From NCBI GenBank assembly GCA_937926545.1, contig CALAZW010000079.1:1-44105 (forward strand): 44,105 nt of DNA. The letters are read 5' to 3'. Position numbers and translations under genes: made by a program. Below the pieces are notes generated by a model, which saw only the letters and a list, made by a program, of their open reading frames with translations, was not told where the DNA came from and ran no database searches. Origin of the DNA: an uncultured Helcococcus sp. GTDB lineage: Bacteria; Bacillota; Clostridia; Tissierellales; Peptoniphilaceae. Below, piece by piece: positions 31,238-40,800 of the stretch (positions are counted from its first letter, which is position 1; each line of letters starts with the position of its first letter).

Positions 31238-31266
31238 AGGATAAACTAATCATTATGAATTGTCAA
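31238..31266 (-). promoter_or_regulatory. Promoter of the uracil permease gene
   Basis: On the minus strand a perfect TTGACA (31266-31261) is followed, 17 bases on, by TATCCT (31243-31238). Confidence 0.7.
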
Positions 31267-31297
31267 GAATATTAAGGCTAGTATTTTTAGATAAAAT

Positions 31298-31326
31298 AAA
31301 AAAACTGCCTAAAAGACAGTTTTACT
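31298..31326 (-). terminator. Intrinsic terminator of the GT4 gene
   Basis: On the minus strand AAAACTGTC pairs with GGCAGTTTT (one G-T pair) across loop TTTTA, followed by T to 31298. The left arm overlaps the last codons of the glycosyltransferase gene. Confidence 0.8.
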
Positions 31327-32509
31327 TGTTTGTATTATTTTTTTTGTCATCAATGGCCTTTTGGTAAATATCAATTAATTTTTCAGCTTGAGAAAAGCGA
31401 TCATTTTCAGCTGAATATTTTAATACAGCTTCCTTAAACTTCCTATGTTCTTCAGGACTATAGTTTAGAACCTGGTTAAAAATTTCTTTAAATTCATCCT
31501 GGTCCTTCCATTGGTAGCCATTGATACCTGGTTTAATCTGATCCTTGTTAGGGGGATCTAGTTTTATAAGGGCTGGTAGGCCTGTTGCCATGGCTTCTAG
31601 CATGGAAATGGAGTGCATTTCAGATACTGATCCAGTGGTATAATAGTCCATGGCATAAAGATGCTTGGCTATTTCTGTATTAGGTAGGGCTCCAAAGAGG
31701 ATGATTCTATCTTCCATATTATTATTTTTAATCTTTTCTTTTAATTCTTCTTCTTGTGGTCCCTTGCCTATGATAAATAAAACTGCTTTTTCTCTAGGAA
31801 AGTCACAGGCAGTAAAGTTATCTATAAGTTCCATAATATTTTTTTCATCGCCAATTCTTCCAACAAAAACAAAGGCCTTGGTCTGGTCAGTTAGTTTATA
31901 TTTTTCTCTAAATTCTTTTCTAAAGGCTTCTTTTTCTTCAGTTTTCTTATATTTTTCAACGTCAACAGTATTGTCGATAACTATTACTTCCTTATCGACT
32001 CCTTGTTTTTTAATATAGTTCTTAGCCTTGGGAGATGGACTTAAGATCACATCTGCAGCATCACTAAAGTGTTTGAAGTACTTTAGGGAAAGGCTTTGGG
32101 TTATATTTTTTAAACCATAAAGGCTCACATAGAAAAGAAACTCATCATACTCTGTATGAAGGGTGTAGATAAGGGGAACATTTAATTTTTTAGCTGCCCT
32201 AATACCTGTTTCTGCTATGCCAAATTCATTGTGGATATGAATAATATCCGGTTCAAAATCCAGAACTAATTCTTTTCTTTTAAAATCTATAGGAGTTGCC
32301 ACCCTATAGCCATATATTTTTTTTAAGTAGATTCCTGGCACATAAATAACGCCGTCTTCGTATATAATCTCATCTTGTTTTTCTGCTCCGACAGTTACTA
32401 CCAGTACCTCATGTCCCATTTCTTCAAAGGTTTGCTTTAACATATGTACATGTGTAACAACCCCATTAATAAATGGCAAATATGTTTCAGTGAATAATGC
32501 AATTTTCAT
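31322..32509 (-). CDS. GT4-family glycosyltransferase (lipid glycosyltransferase-like)
   Basis: This 395-aa GT-B enzyme opens with LFTETYLPFINGVVTHVHML, the acceptor-side glycine loop of the group that includes diacylglycerol glucosyltransferases and PimB/MgdA-like enzymes. HIHNEFGIAETGIRAAKKL and TLHTEYDEFLFY follow. The donor domain has FVGRIGDEKN and SVSEMHSISMLEAMATGLPALI, which holds the E-x7-E retaining motif. It probably adds a sugar to diacylglycerol or to another membrane lipid (inference from subfamily). AAGGAG supports the start. It is transcribed alone and diverges from the aldose-epimerase-like gene. The sugar and acceptor cannot be fixed from sequence. Confidence 0.88.
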   Translation of the reverse strand: MKIALFTETYLPFINGVVTHVHMLKQTFEEMGHEVLVVTVGAEKQDEIIYEDGVIYVPGIYLKKIYGYRVATPIDFKRKELVLDFEPDIIHIHNEFGIAETGIRAAKKLNVPLIYTLHTEYDEFLFYVSLYGLKNITQSLSLKYFKHFSDAADVILSPSPKAKNYIKKQGVDKEVIVIDNTVDVEKYKKTEEKEAFRKEFREKYKLTDQTKAFVFVGRIGDEKNIMELIDNFTACDFPREKAVLFIIGKGPQEEELKEKIKNNNMEDRIILFGALPNTEIAKHLYAMDYYTTGSVSEMHSISMLEAMATGLPALIKLDPPNKDQIKPGINGYQWKDQDEFKEIFNQVLNYSPEEHRKFKEAVLKYSAENDRFSQAEKLIDIYQKAIDDKKNNTNK

Positions 32510-32669
32510 AAAAACTCCTTTGTAATCATGTTATTTTGAGTATATCATATAATTATTATAATTTATTATTCTATCAAAATAGTAATAATTAGTTAAGAAT
32601 ATTAGTAATTATTGGTCAAGGAAGGCGTTTTCTTGTTATAATAATTATATCAATAAAAAGGAGAAAAAA

Positions 32670-33368
32670 ATGAATCATATATTAAAGAATGGAAATTTAT
32701 CCATGGAAATAGATCCTCAAGGAGCTTATATTGTAAGCTTCAAATCCGGCGATGGGGATATATTTTTTGAAAAAAGAAAGATAAATTATCACAATCTGGA
32801 AAAAAATAGAGGGGGCTGTCATGTTTGCCTTCCCCAATTTGGTCCATCAGGGGCCTATAAATTAAAACAACACGGCTATGGCAGGGATGTGGCTTGGGAG
32901 CTTATTTTTACCAATGACAGGTATATTAAGCTGGGCCATTTACAAGAAGAAGGAGATTGGAAGGGACTTGAATCAATCTTAGAATATGTCTTGGGAGAAA
33001 ATTGTTTTGAGGCCATAGTAAGTTTGAAAAATACTTCCTCAGGAAATCTTAAGATAGCTCCAGGTTTTCATCCCTATTATCAAATGAAAAAGGATGATCA
33101 GTTGGTAATAAATGGTCAGGCCTATCCTTTTGATATTTTGGAAAAGACTCTTTATATAGATAATGTGAGAAATTTTGAAATTAATGATAGGAAGTTTAGT
33201 GTGGAAAATAGTAATCTAAATCTCTTTGCCATCTGGACAGATCTAAAAGGAGATTATGTATGTATAGAACCTAGTTATAGGGGGGATACCTTTATAGAGG
33301 ATAGGGGATACTTGGTCCTAAGACCGGGTGATGAAAAAAGGTTTAGTTTTAAAATAAAGATGGAATAA
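32670..33368 (+). CDS. Aldose 1-epimerase family protein (hexose-6-phosphate mutarotase-like)
   Basis: This 232-aa protein has the beta-sandwich pattern of the galactose mutarotase superfamily. GGCHVCLPQFGPSGAYKLKQHGYGRDVAWEL matches the YeaD-like branch that acts on glucose 6-phosphate, with its first catalytic-type histidine in KQHGYG. APGFHPYYQM holds the second, and IWTDLKGDYVCIEPSYRG the C-terminal acidic residue. It is shorter than most members (about 290 aa), mostly through shorter loops rather than a lost end. AAGGAG supports the start. It converges with murC; both stop codons lie in one hairpin. The substrate is inferred only. Confidence 0.87.
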   Translation: MNHILKNGNLSMEIDPQGAYIVSFKSGDGDIFFEKRKINYHNLEKNRGGCHVCLPQFGPSGAYKLKQHGYGRDVAWELIFTNDRYIKLGHLQEEGDWKGLESILEYVLGENCFEAIVSLKNTSSGNLKIAPGFHPYYQMKKDDQLVINGQAYPFDILEKTLYIDNVRNFEINDRKFSVENSNLNLFAIWTDLKGDYVCIEPSYRGDTFIEDRGYLVLRPGDEKRFSFKIKME

Positions 33369-33385
33369 GCCTAGGGCTTATTCCA
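33361..33385. terminator. Shared hairpin at the convergent stops of the epimerase-like gene and murC
   Basis: TGGAATAAGCC (33361-33371) pairs with GGCTTATTCCA (33375-33385) across a three-base loop. Both stop codons (33366-33368 plus, 33378-33380 minus) are inside the stem. There is no T run on either side, so it may be a weak terminator or mainly an RNA 3'-end protector. Confidence 0.6.
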
Positions 33386-34760
33386 CTATCATTTTAGCTA
33401 GCACATCAGGGTCACCACAACCTGTTGTCAAGCATAAATCATCCTTTTCTATTGTTTCTTGTATATATTCTTTTGCTCCATCAAAGTCTGCTATATATCT
33501 GGCATTAACCTTGTTTTTCTTTAGTAGGTCTACCAGGTCTTTTGAGTGTATAGTAGGGTCAAACTTTTCCCTGGCAGGAAAGATATCAGTTACTATAACT
33601 TCATCACAAGCGTAAAAACTATCAGCAAATTCATTTAAAAGAGCCTTGGTTCTAGAGAAGGTATGAGGTTGGAACACACATACTAGTCTATTTTTCTTAT
33701 GCTCATTTAATGGTTCTAAAGTGGCCTGTAACTCAATTGGATGGTGGGCATAGTCTGTCATGATTGTTGCATCATGATAGTGACCTATTACTTCCATTCT
33801 TCTGTGTAGAGGCTTATAAAGGTTTAGAGCCCTATGAATTGGTGCAAGTTCTATACCATTTTCATAGCTGGCAGCTATGGCAGCCATGGCATTGTAAATA
33901 TTATAACCTCCCATAAAGCCCAGGTCATAATGTTCGATGGTTCCATCCTTAAATCTTAAATCAAAGGAAGGATAGCCTTCTTCTGAGTAGGAGATATTAT
34001 GAGCATAGTAGTCTGCCTTTTCATCCTTGGTAGAGAAAGTGATGGCTTCACCCTTTATATGGTCTAAAAGACTATGGGTATTTTCATCATCTATATTAAG
34101 GATAACCTTGGAGTTTTCATCCAGGTGGTCCATATAGCCTTCAAAGGTTTCAATGATATGATCCAAGTCCCTATAGTAGTCCAGGTGATCTTCACTTATA
34201 TTTAAGATAACTGCAGTTGAAGGGTAGTAGTGGAGAATATTTCCCTTAAACTCACAGGCTTCTGTAAGTAAAAAGTCCCTAGATCCAGCCAAAACATTTC
34301 CCTTTATATCATCAAAGAAACCACCTAATAAGATAGTAGGGTCCTCTGGTGATTCAACTAACATTTTTGAAATCATAGATGTGGTGGTGGATTTTCCATG
34401 GGAGCCAGAAACTGCAATTGATTTTTCATAGTTTCTCATAAGGGCTCCTAGAAAGACTCCCCTGCTAACCACTTCCTTACCAGTATCAACAGCTGCTATG
34501 TATTCCTCGTTATCAGGTAGTATAGCATCAGTATAGATAAAGAGATCCTGGTCCTTAATGTTATCTTTTTTTTGTCCTATATATATTTCTATTCCATTGT
34601 CTCTTAATATTTGTAAATTATCCCTATCGCTTCTATCGGAACCGGATACTTGAAAGCCATTTTTAGCCATAAGTAAGGCTATACCTGACATGCTTACGCC
34701 ACCAATTCCTAAGAAGTGTAACTTTTTATATTTATGATCATCTAAATTAAATGTAAACAT
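33378..34760 (-). CDS. murC: UDP-N-acetylmuramate--L-alanine ligase
   Basis: This 460-aa Mur ligase adds L-alanine to UDP-MurNAc, the first step of the stem peptide. The N-terminal Rossmann motif FLGIGGVSMSGIALLM, the ATP loop SGSHGKSTT (about residues 118-126), a central NISEDHLDYY and the C-terminal TDYAHHPIE are all typical of MurC. Length is normal. AGGAGG is present upstream on the minus strand. The gene is not in a dcw cluster; it stands alone and diverges from glmU, which makes UDP-GlcNAc, the precursor of its own substrate. Confidence 0.97.
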   Translation of the reverse strand: MFTFNLDDHKYKKLHFLGIGGVSMSGIALLMAKNGFQVSGSDRSDRDNLQILRDNGIEIYIGQKKDNIKDQDLFIYTDAILPDNEEYIAAVDTGKEVVSRGVFLGALMRNYEKSIAVSGSHGKSTTTSMISKMLVESPEDPTILLGGFFDDIKGNVLAGSRDFLLTEACEFKGNILHYYPSTAVILNISEDHLDYYRDLDHIIETFEGYMDHLDENSKVILNIDDENTHSLLDHIKGEAITFSTKDEKADYYAHNISYSEEGYPSFDLRFKDGTIEHYDLGFMGGYNIYNAMAAIAASYENGIELAPIHRALNLYKPLHRRMEVIGHYHDATIMTDYAHHPIELQATLEPLNEHKKNRLVCVFQPHTFSRTKALLNEFADSFYACDEVIVTDIFPAREKFDPTIHSKDLVDLLKKNKVNARYIADFDGAKEYIQETIEKDDLCLTTGCGDPDVLAKMIVE

Positions 34761-34784
34761 AATACCTCCTATTTGACTTTTTTA

Positions 34785-34806
34785 AGTATATCATAAAACC
34801 GGTTTT
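34785..34806 (-). promoter_or_regulatory. murC -10 box next to palindrome AAAACCGGTTTT
   Basis: On the minus strand TATACT (34790-34785) is a -10 candidate 25 bases before the murC ATG. The perfect palindrome AAAACCGGTTTT (34795-34806) lies four bases upstream, where the promoter spacer should be. The -35 is poor, so an activator or repressor may bind the palindrome. Confidence 0.4.
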
Positions 34807-34853
34807 AATAAAATAGTAATGGCTTGAAATAGCAAGTTTGAGATTTGCCTGAT

Positions 34854-34882
34854 TTGTCATAAGATATATATAATAGTATAAT
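34854..34882 (+). promoter_or_regulatory. Promoter of glmU and downstream genes
   Basis: TTGTCA (34854-34859) and TATAAT (34877-34882) are 17 bases apart. No further promoter is obvious before the HU gene, so it may drive glmU-prs-pth-mfd-prsA. Confidence 0.75.
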
Positions 34883-34914
34883 AAGTTTGGATAAAAAATA
34901 TATAGAGGTGAATC

Positions 34915-36300
34915 ATGGATAAAGCTATAATACTAGCAGCAGGTGAAGGAACTCGTATGAAATCTAGGATTTCAAAGGTAATGCATAAAATAGTAAATAA
35001 AAGTTTACTTGAATATGTATTAGAAGCATCTGTTGAAGCAGGCATAGATGAAAATATTGTAATAGTGGGTAAGAATGAAGACGTTGTCAAAGAATATTTT
35101 GGTGATAGTCTTATCTATAGAAGGCAAAATATAGGTAAGGATTTTCCTTATGGAACAGGCTATGCAGTTATGCAGGCAGTTGATTTGATAGAAGATGGGG
35201 ATTCGATAGCCATTCTATCTGGTGATGTTCCCTTGATAAGGCCAGAGACCCTAAAGGACTTGATGGATTTTCACAATAAGTCTGGAAATGATGCTACTGT
35301 TTTAACAGCAGATATAGATGATCCTAGTGGCTATGGAAGGATCTTAAAGGATGAAGAGGGTAAATTCTTAAGGATAGTAGAGGACAGGGATTGTACAGAG
35401 GAAGAAAAAAAGATCAAGGAATTTAACTCAGGCATTTATGTATTTAATGGTGGCAGGTTAAAGGATGCCTTAAAGAAGTTGGATATGGATAATTCCCAAG
35501 GGGAGTTATATGTGACAGATGTATTTTCTATTTTAAGGCAGGAAGAAGGTCAAATTGATACCTTTAAGCTTAAGGACCTGGAAGAGGTTTATGGAATAAA
35601 CTCTAAGGTTCAATTGGCTGAAGCAGAAGAGATAATGAGAAAGAGAATAAATACCAGGTATATGGAAGAAGGGGTAATCTTAGAAAATCCATCATCTATT
35701 ACCATAGAAAAGGGAGTTGTTATAGGTCAGGATACAAAGATTGAAGCAAATGTTCGTATTCTGGGTAAGACAGAAATAGGTAGGGATTGCCTGATAGGTG
35801 CTAATTCACAGGTGGAGGATAGCATTTTGGGAGATGAAGTTATAATAAAATCATCTTTTGTTGAAAAATCTTCGGTTGGAGATTATACTGATATAGGACC
35901 TTTTGCTCATATAAGACCAAATTCTAAATTAGGTAGACAGGTACATATTGGTAATTTTGTGGAGATAAAGAATGCTTCACTAGGAGATTACACCAAGGCA
36001 GGACATTTGGCATATGTTGGAGATGCTGATTTAGGATCAAAGATAAATGTTGGATGTGGTGTCATATTTGTTAATTATGATGGAAAGAACAAATTTAGAT
36101 CTAAGGTAGAAGATGGAGCCTTTGTTGGGTCAAATGCCAATATTGTAGCGCCAGTGCATATTGATAGGGAAGCTTATGTGGCTGCTGGTTCAACTATCAC
36201 AAGAGATGTTGAAGCGGGGGCTTTGGCTGTAGAAAGAGCCAGACAAAAAAATATTGCAGGCTACGTTGAAAGAAAAAAAGAAAAAGAAAAAAACAAGTAA
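34915..36300 (+). CDS. glmU: Bifunctional GlcNAc-1-P uridyltransferase / glucosamine-1-P acetyltransferase
   Basis: This 461-aa enzyme makes UDP-GlcNAc in two steps for peptidoglycan and wall polymers. The N-terminal nucleotidyltransferase has IILAAGEGTRMKSRISKVMHK and LSGDVPLI. The C-terminal half (from about residue 250) is a left-handed beta helix of hexapeptide repeats (IGANSQVEDSILGDEVI; GPFAHIRPNSKLG; VGCGVIFVNYDGKNK) carrying the acetyltransferase. Length is normal. GAGGTG precedes ATG. The tail KKEKEKNK ends near the prs ribosome site. The order glmU-prs-pth-mfd-prsA is the common Firmicutes one. Confidence 0.97.
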   Translation: MDKAIILAAGEGTRMKSRISKVMHKIVNKSLLEYVLEASVEAGIDENIVIVGKNEDVVKEYFGDSLIYRRQNIGKDFPYGTGYAVMQAVDLIEDGDSIAILSGDVPLIRPETLKDLMDFHNKSGNDATVLTADIDDPSGYGRILKDEEGKFLRIVEDRDCTEEEKKIKEFNSGIYVFNGGRLKDALKKLDMDNSQGELYVTDVFSILRQEEGQIDTFKLKDLEEVYGINSKVQLAEAEEIMRKRINTRYMEEGVILENPSSITIEKGVVIGQDTKIEANVRILGKTEIGRDCLIGANSQVEDSILGDEVIIKSSFVEKSSVGDYTDIGPFAHIRPNSKLGRQVHIGNFVEIKNASLGDYTKAGHLAYVGDADLGSKINVGCGVIFVNYDGKNKFRSKVEDGAFVGSNANIVAPVHIDREAYVAAGSTITRDVEAGALAVERARQKNIAGYVERKKEKEKNK

Positions 36301-36316
36301 TTATTGGAGGATTAGT

Positions 36317-37282
36317 GTGGAAACTACAAGTGCTACTAGGGGAATGAAAATTTTTTCAGGTACAAGTAACAGGGAGCTAGCAGAAAAGATTTGCAAACAT
36401 TTGGACGTTGAATTAGGAGAAATTACAATCAACCACTTCGCAGATGGTGAAATAGGTGTTAGGGTTGAGGAAACAGTAAGGGGACAAGATGTTTATTTTA
36501 TCCAACCAACATCAAGCCCAGCCAACGAAAGTCTTATGGAGGCCTTAATTGTAATTGATGCTTTAAAAAGAGCTTCAGCTCATACAATTAATTTCATCGT
36601 TCCATATTATGGTTATGCAAGACAAGATAGAAAGAGTAGAGGAAGAGAACCAATCACAGCCAAGTTAGTTGCTGATTTAATAACAACAGCTGGAGCTGAC
36701 AGGGTTATCACTGTAGATTTACACGCAGCGCAAATACAAGGATATTTTGATATACCTTTAGATCATTTTGCAGCAGGACCGCTTCTTGCGAGATATTTCC
36801 AAGGAATGGTTCATGACAATCCAGAAGAATGGGTTGTAGTTTCACCTGACCTAGGTGGAGTGACAAGGGCTAGAAAACTAGCTGACATTTTAGATTTACC
36901 AATCGCAATTATAGAAAAGAATAGACCTAGACCAAACGAATCAGAAGTATTGAATGTAATTGGAGAATTTGCTGGTAAAAATTGTATTATCATAGACGAC
37001 ATGATAGATACAGCAGGTACCATTACAAATGCTGCCAACGTTTTAGTTGAAAGAGGAGCTAAGAAAGTATTTATCACAGCAACTCATGGAGTATTCAGTA
37101 AGGACGCAGTTCAAAAAATAGAAAATTCTAAGGTTGAAGCTTGTGTTATAACAGATTCAATCTATTTACCAGAAGAAAAATTAACACCTAAAATAAAAGT
37201 TATGTCTATCTCATGTTTATTGGCTGAAGCTATCAGAAGAATCAACAGAAATTGTTCTGTAAGTGGATTGTTTAATAAATAA
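36317..37282 (+). CDS. prs: Ribose-phosphate pyrophosphokinase (PRPP synthetase)
   Basis: This 321-aa enzyme makes PRPP from ribose 5-phosphate and ATP; PRPP is the substrate of Hpt, also in this window. GTG 36317 is the start: GGAGG lies exactly six bases upstream, while the in-frame ATG nine codons later has poor spacing. Landmarks are FSGTSNRELAEKI, the ATP loop YYGYARQDRKSRGREPI, VITVDLHAAQIQGYFDIP and the ribose-phosphate loop IIDDMIDTAGT. The codon use is more selective than in mfd, as for a highly expressed gene. The stop overlaps the pth start as TAATG. Confidence 0.96.
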   Translation: METTSATRGMKIFSGTSNRELAEKICKHLDVELGEITINHFADGEIGVRVEETVRGQDVYFIQPTSSPANESLMEALIVIDALKRASAHTINFIVPYYGYARQDRKSRGREPITAKLVADLITTAGADRVITVDLHAAQIQGYFDIPLDHFAAGPLLARYFQGMVHDNPEEWVVVSPDLGGVTRARKLADILDLPIAIIEKNRPRPNESEVLNVIGEFAGKNCIIIDDMIDTAGTITNAANVLVERGAKKVFITATHGVFSKDAVQKIENSKVEACVITDSIYLPEEKLTPKIKVMSISCLLAEAIRRINRNCSVSGLFNK

Positions 37283-37857
37283 TGTTTATAGTAGTAGGTC
37301 TTGGTAATCCAGGACAAAAGTATGAAAAAACAAGACATAATGTAGGTTTTAGAACTATTGATAGGTTGGCTGAACAGTTAAACATCAAGGTAAATAAGGG
37401 AAAGTGGAATGGCCTATATGGTGAAGGTAACCATAGGGGGGAAAAGATAGTCCTAGTCAAACCACAGACCTATATGAATAATTCAGGCGATTGTGTTAGA
37501 CAAATCTATAAATTTTTTGGCGTAGAAGCAAGTGATTTAATAGTAATAACAGATGATATAGATATAGAATTTGGAACAGTAAGGGTAAAATCCAAGGGTA
37601 GTGCAGGAAGTCATAATGGTTTGAAATCCATTGTGAGTTCTATAGGAACCAAGGATTTTCCAAGAGTGAAAATATCAGTTGGCAAAAAGCCAGACTATAT
37701 GGATTTAGCGGATTTTGTCTTATCAACCTTCCCTAAGAAGGATGCAGATGTTGTCGAAAAGGAAATAGATTTGGCAAGTGAGGCTGTTATGTACATCATA
37801 GAAGATGGTGTGGATAAGGCTATGAATGAAGTTAATTCTGTTAATTTATTAGGATAG
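37282..37857 (+). CDS. pth: Peptidyl-tRNA hydrolase
   Basis: This 191-aa enzyme frees tRNA from peptidyl-tRNAs dropped by stalled ribosomes. VVGLGNPGQKYEKTRHNVGF holds the catalytic histidine (in RHNVGF) near residue 20, and MNNSGDCV and DDIDIEFG (catalytic-site Asp) follow with SAGSHNGLKSI. Length is normal. No ribosome site is visible; the ATG overlaps the prs stop (TAATG), so it is probably translated by coupling with prs. Three bases separate it from mfd. Confidence 0.96.
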   Translation: MFIVVGLGNPGQKYEKTRHNVGFRTIDRLAEQLNIKVNKGKWNGLYGEGNHRGEKIVLVKPQTYMNNSGDCVRQIYKFFGVEASDLIVITDDIDIEFGTVRVKSKGSAGSHNGLKSIVSSIGTKDFPRVKISVGKKPDYMDLADFVLSTFPKKDADVVEKEIDLASEAVMYIIEDGVDKAMNEVNSVNLLG

Positions 37858-37859
37858 AT

Positions 37860-40800
37860 ATGAATTATTTGGCAAGTATAGATAATTTTAAAGAATATAT
37901 TGAATTATATAAGGCAATAGATGATTCAAGTATTAATAGTATTTACCTTTATGGTATGGTAAATGAATCCACAGGTCATTTTTTGTATTCTCTTTATGAG
38001 AATACAAAACGACCTGTTTTTGTCATATTGGAAAATGCTAAAAAAGCCCAGGATGTTTATGAGGCAGCCTCCAGTATGTTGGGGGACAAGCTGGAATTAT
38101 TTCCTGAGTTAGACGTTAATTTTCAGGACTTTGTAGACCTGGACTTAACTAGAAGATCCCAAAGACTAAGGGTTTTAACCAGTCTATTGGAAGGTGAGAA
38201 GAAGGTGGTGGTAACCACCATTGAGGCCTTAAATAGAAAGCTTATGACCAAAAATGACTTTGAGGACTATTTAATAGAAGTAAATCTGGAGTCAGAAATT
38301 GATACCACTAGCTTGGCTGAAAAGCTAAGCTATATGGGTTATGAAAGGGTAAACTCTGTCCAAAGTAAGGGGCAGTTTGCCATAAAGGGAGCCATAATAG
38401 ATATTTTCCAACTGGTGGATGACTATCCAACTAGAATCGAGCTTTTTGATGTGGAGGTGGACTCCATAAGAAAATTTGATATTTTAGATCAAAGGTCCAT
38501 AGGACAAATTGATAGGCTCTTGATAGGACCAGCCAAGGAACTTATTTTAGATGGGGAGACTAAGCTTGAGATAGCTGGAAAAATCCAGGCTAATCTGGAT
38601 AAGATGCTTAAGTTTAGTAAAAATGATCAAGATAGGGACAGGATAAGCGATAAGTTTCTACCCATAGTGGAAGCCTTGGAAAATTCTATGGATATAGCCA
38701 ATGTGGATCTTCTTTATCCCTTTATAGAAGAGTCAAGTTGCGCCTATTTCATGGATTATATGCCAGAGGATAGTATCCTTGTCTATGATGACTTATCCAG
38801 GCTCTATGAGGAGAATATGGACAGGGAGAGTGTCTATAGGCAGGCTCTTTCCTATGAGTTGGAAAACTATTCCATGTTTTCTGCCCATGAAAAAACTTAT
38901 TTGGGTTTTGATCAAATCTTAAAAAGGCTGGAAGGCTTTAAGTCTATCAATGTTACAGCTCTTATGAAGAGGATGAGACTTTTATCCCCTGATGCCTTGG
39001 TTGAAATTAAGACCATAGAGACAGAAAAGTATAATTACAAGTGGGATGACTTTATAGATGGTTTAAGTAGGTATAGGGATGAGGGCTATAAGATAATTAT
39101 AGGAGCTGATGGTCTGGACAAGGCCAAGAATCTACAGTCCAAATTATTGGAAAGTGATTTGGTGGTAGCAATTCCTGAGTCTTTGGATTACAGGCTGGAA
39201 GAAAGAGAAATTATTATCTTAAGTGAAGGACTAAAGCAGGGTTTTATTTATCCTTCAAGTAAGGTTATTTTCATTTCCCACAATGAAATTTATGGAAATG
39301 AGAAGGTGAAATCCAAGAAGCAGAAAAAGCTTCTTAATAAGAGGGATTTAATAAACTATACAGACTTGGAACCGGGAGATTATGTGGTCCACGAGAATTA
39401 TGGTGTGGGCCAGTATGTGGGAATTAAGAATTTGGAGATCCAAAGTTCTAGAAAGGACTTTTTGGAGATTTTCTATAAAAATGGGGACAAGCTTTTTATA
39501 CCCACCAGTGAAATGGATCTTATATCCAAGTATATAGGAACTGAGGAAAAATCTCCCAAGCTTTCCAAGTTAAATAGTGTGGACTGGACCAAGACCAAGC
39601 AAAGGGCTCAAAAGTCCATAGATGAAATAGCTCAAAACATAGTGGAGCTTTATGCTACCAGGTCTAAGATCAAGGGATTTTCTTTTTCGCCAGATAGTCC
39701 TTGGCAAAGGGAGTTTGAGGATTCCTTTATTTATGAGGAGACCATGTCCCAGCTTAAGTCCATAGATGAAATAAAAAGAGATATGGAAAGTGATAGGCCC
39801 ATGGACAGGCTCTTATGTGGAGATGTGGGCTATGGTAAGACTGAGGTTGCCCTAAGGGCGGCCTTTAAGGCCATCTTGGATGGTAAGCAGGTGGCCATGC
39901 TGGCCCCAACTACAATTTTGGTCAAGCAGCACTATAATACTATGGTGGAAAGGTTTAAGAACTTTCCTGTTACCATAGATTACTTATCCAGGTTTAAGAC
40001 TCCTGCCAAGGCCAAGTTGGTCAAGGAGAATTTAAAAAAGGGTTATATAGACTTTATAGTGGGAACCCACAGTCTTTTATCCCAGGATGTTAGGTTTAAG
40101 GATTTGGGACTTTTAATAGTAGATGAGGAGCAAAGGTTTGGTGTTAAGGACAAGGAAAAAATCAAAGAGTTAAAGGCCAATGTGGATGTTTTAACCCTAT
40201 CGGCAACTCCCATTCCCAGGACCCTACAAATGTCTTTATCAGGCATAAGGGAGATGAGTCTTTTAAATGAGGCTCCTGAGAGTAGACTTCCAACCAATAC
40301 CTATGTAATAGAGTATAACCCGTCAATAATAAGGGATGCTATCCTAAGGGAACTTAGAAGGGATGGACAAATTTATTTTGTCTATAATAGAGTTTATGGT
40401 ATAAATATAATTAAGGAACATTTAGAGAAGCTGGTTCCAGAGGCGAGAGTGGTTGTAGCCCATGGTAAGATGAGCACAAGGCAGTTGGAAAATACCTTGG
40501 ATTCATTTGTCAACAAGGAATATGATATTCTGTTAAGTACAAGTATTATAGAGACTGGGATGAATATACAAAATGTTAACACAATGATTATATATAATGC
40601 TGACCAGATGGGATTATCTCAACTTTATCAATTAAAGGGACGTATAGGTAGGTCAAATAGGACTTCCTATGCCTACTTTACCTATGAGGAAAATAAGGTT
40701 ATAACTGAAATAGCGGAGAAGAGGCTTAAGGCCATCAAGGACTTTAGTGAATTAGGCTCTGGCTATAAGATAGCCATGAGGGACTTGGAACTTAGGGGGG

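Noticed and set aside
31206..31260. PyrR-type or purine riboswitch control in the uracil permease leader
   Set aside because: The leader is about 25 bases with no hairpin or terminator.
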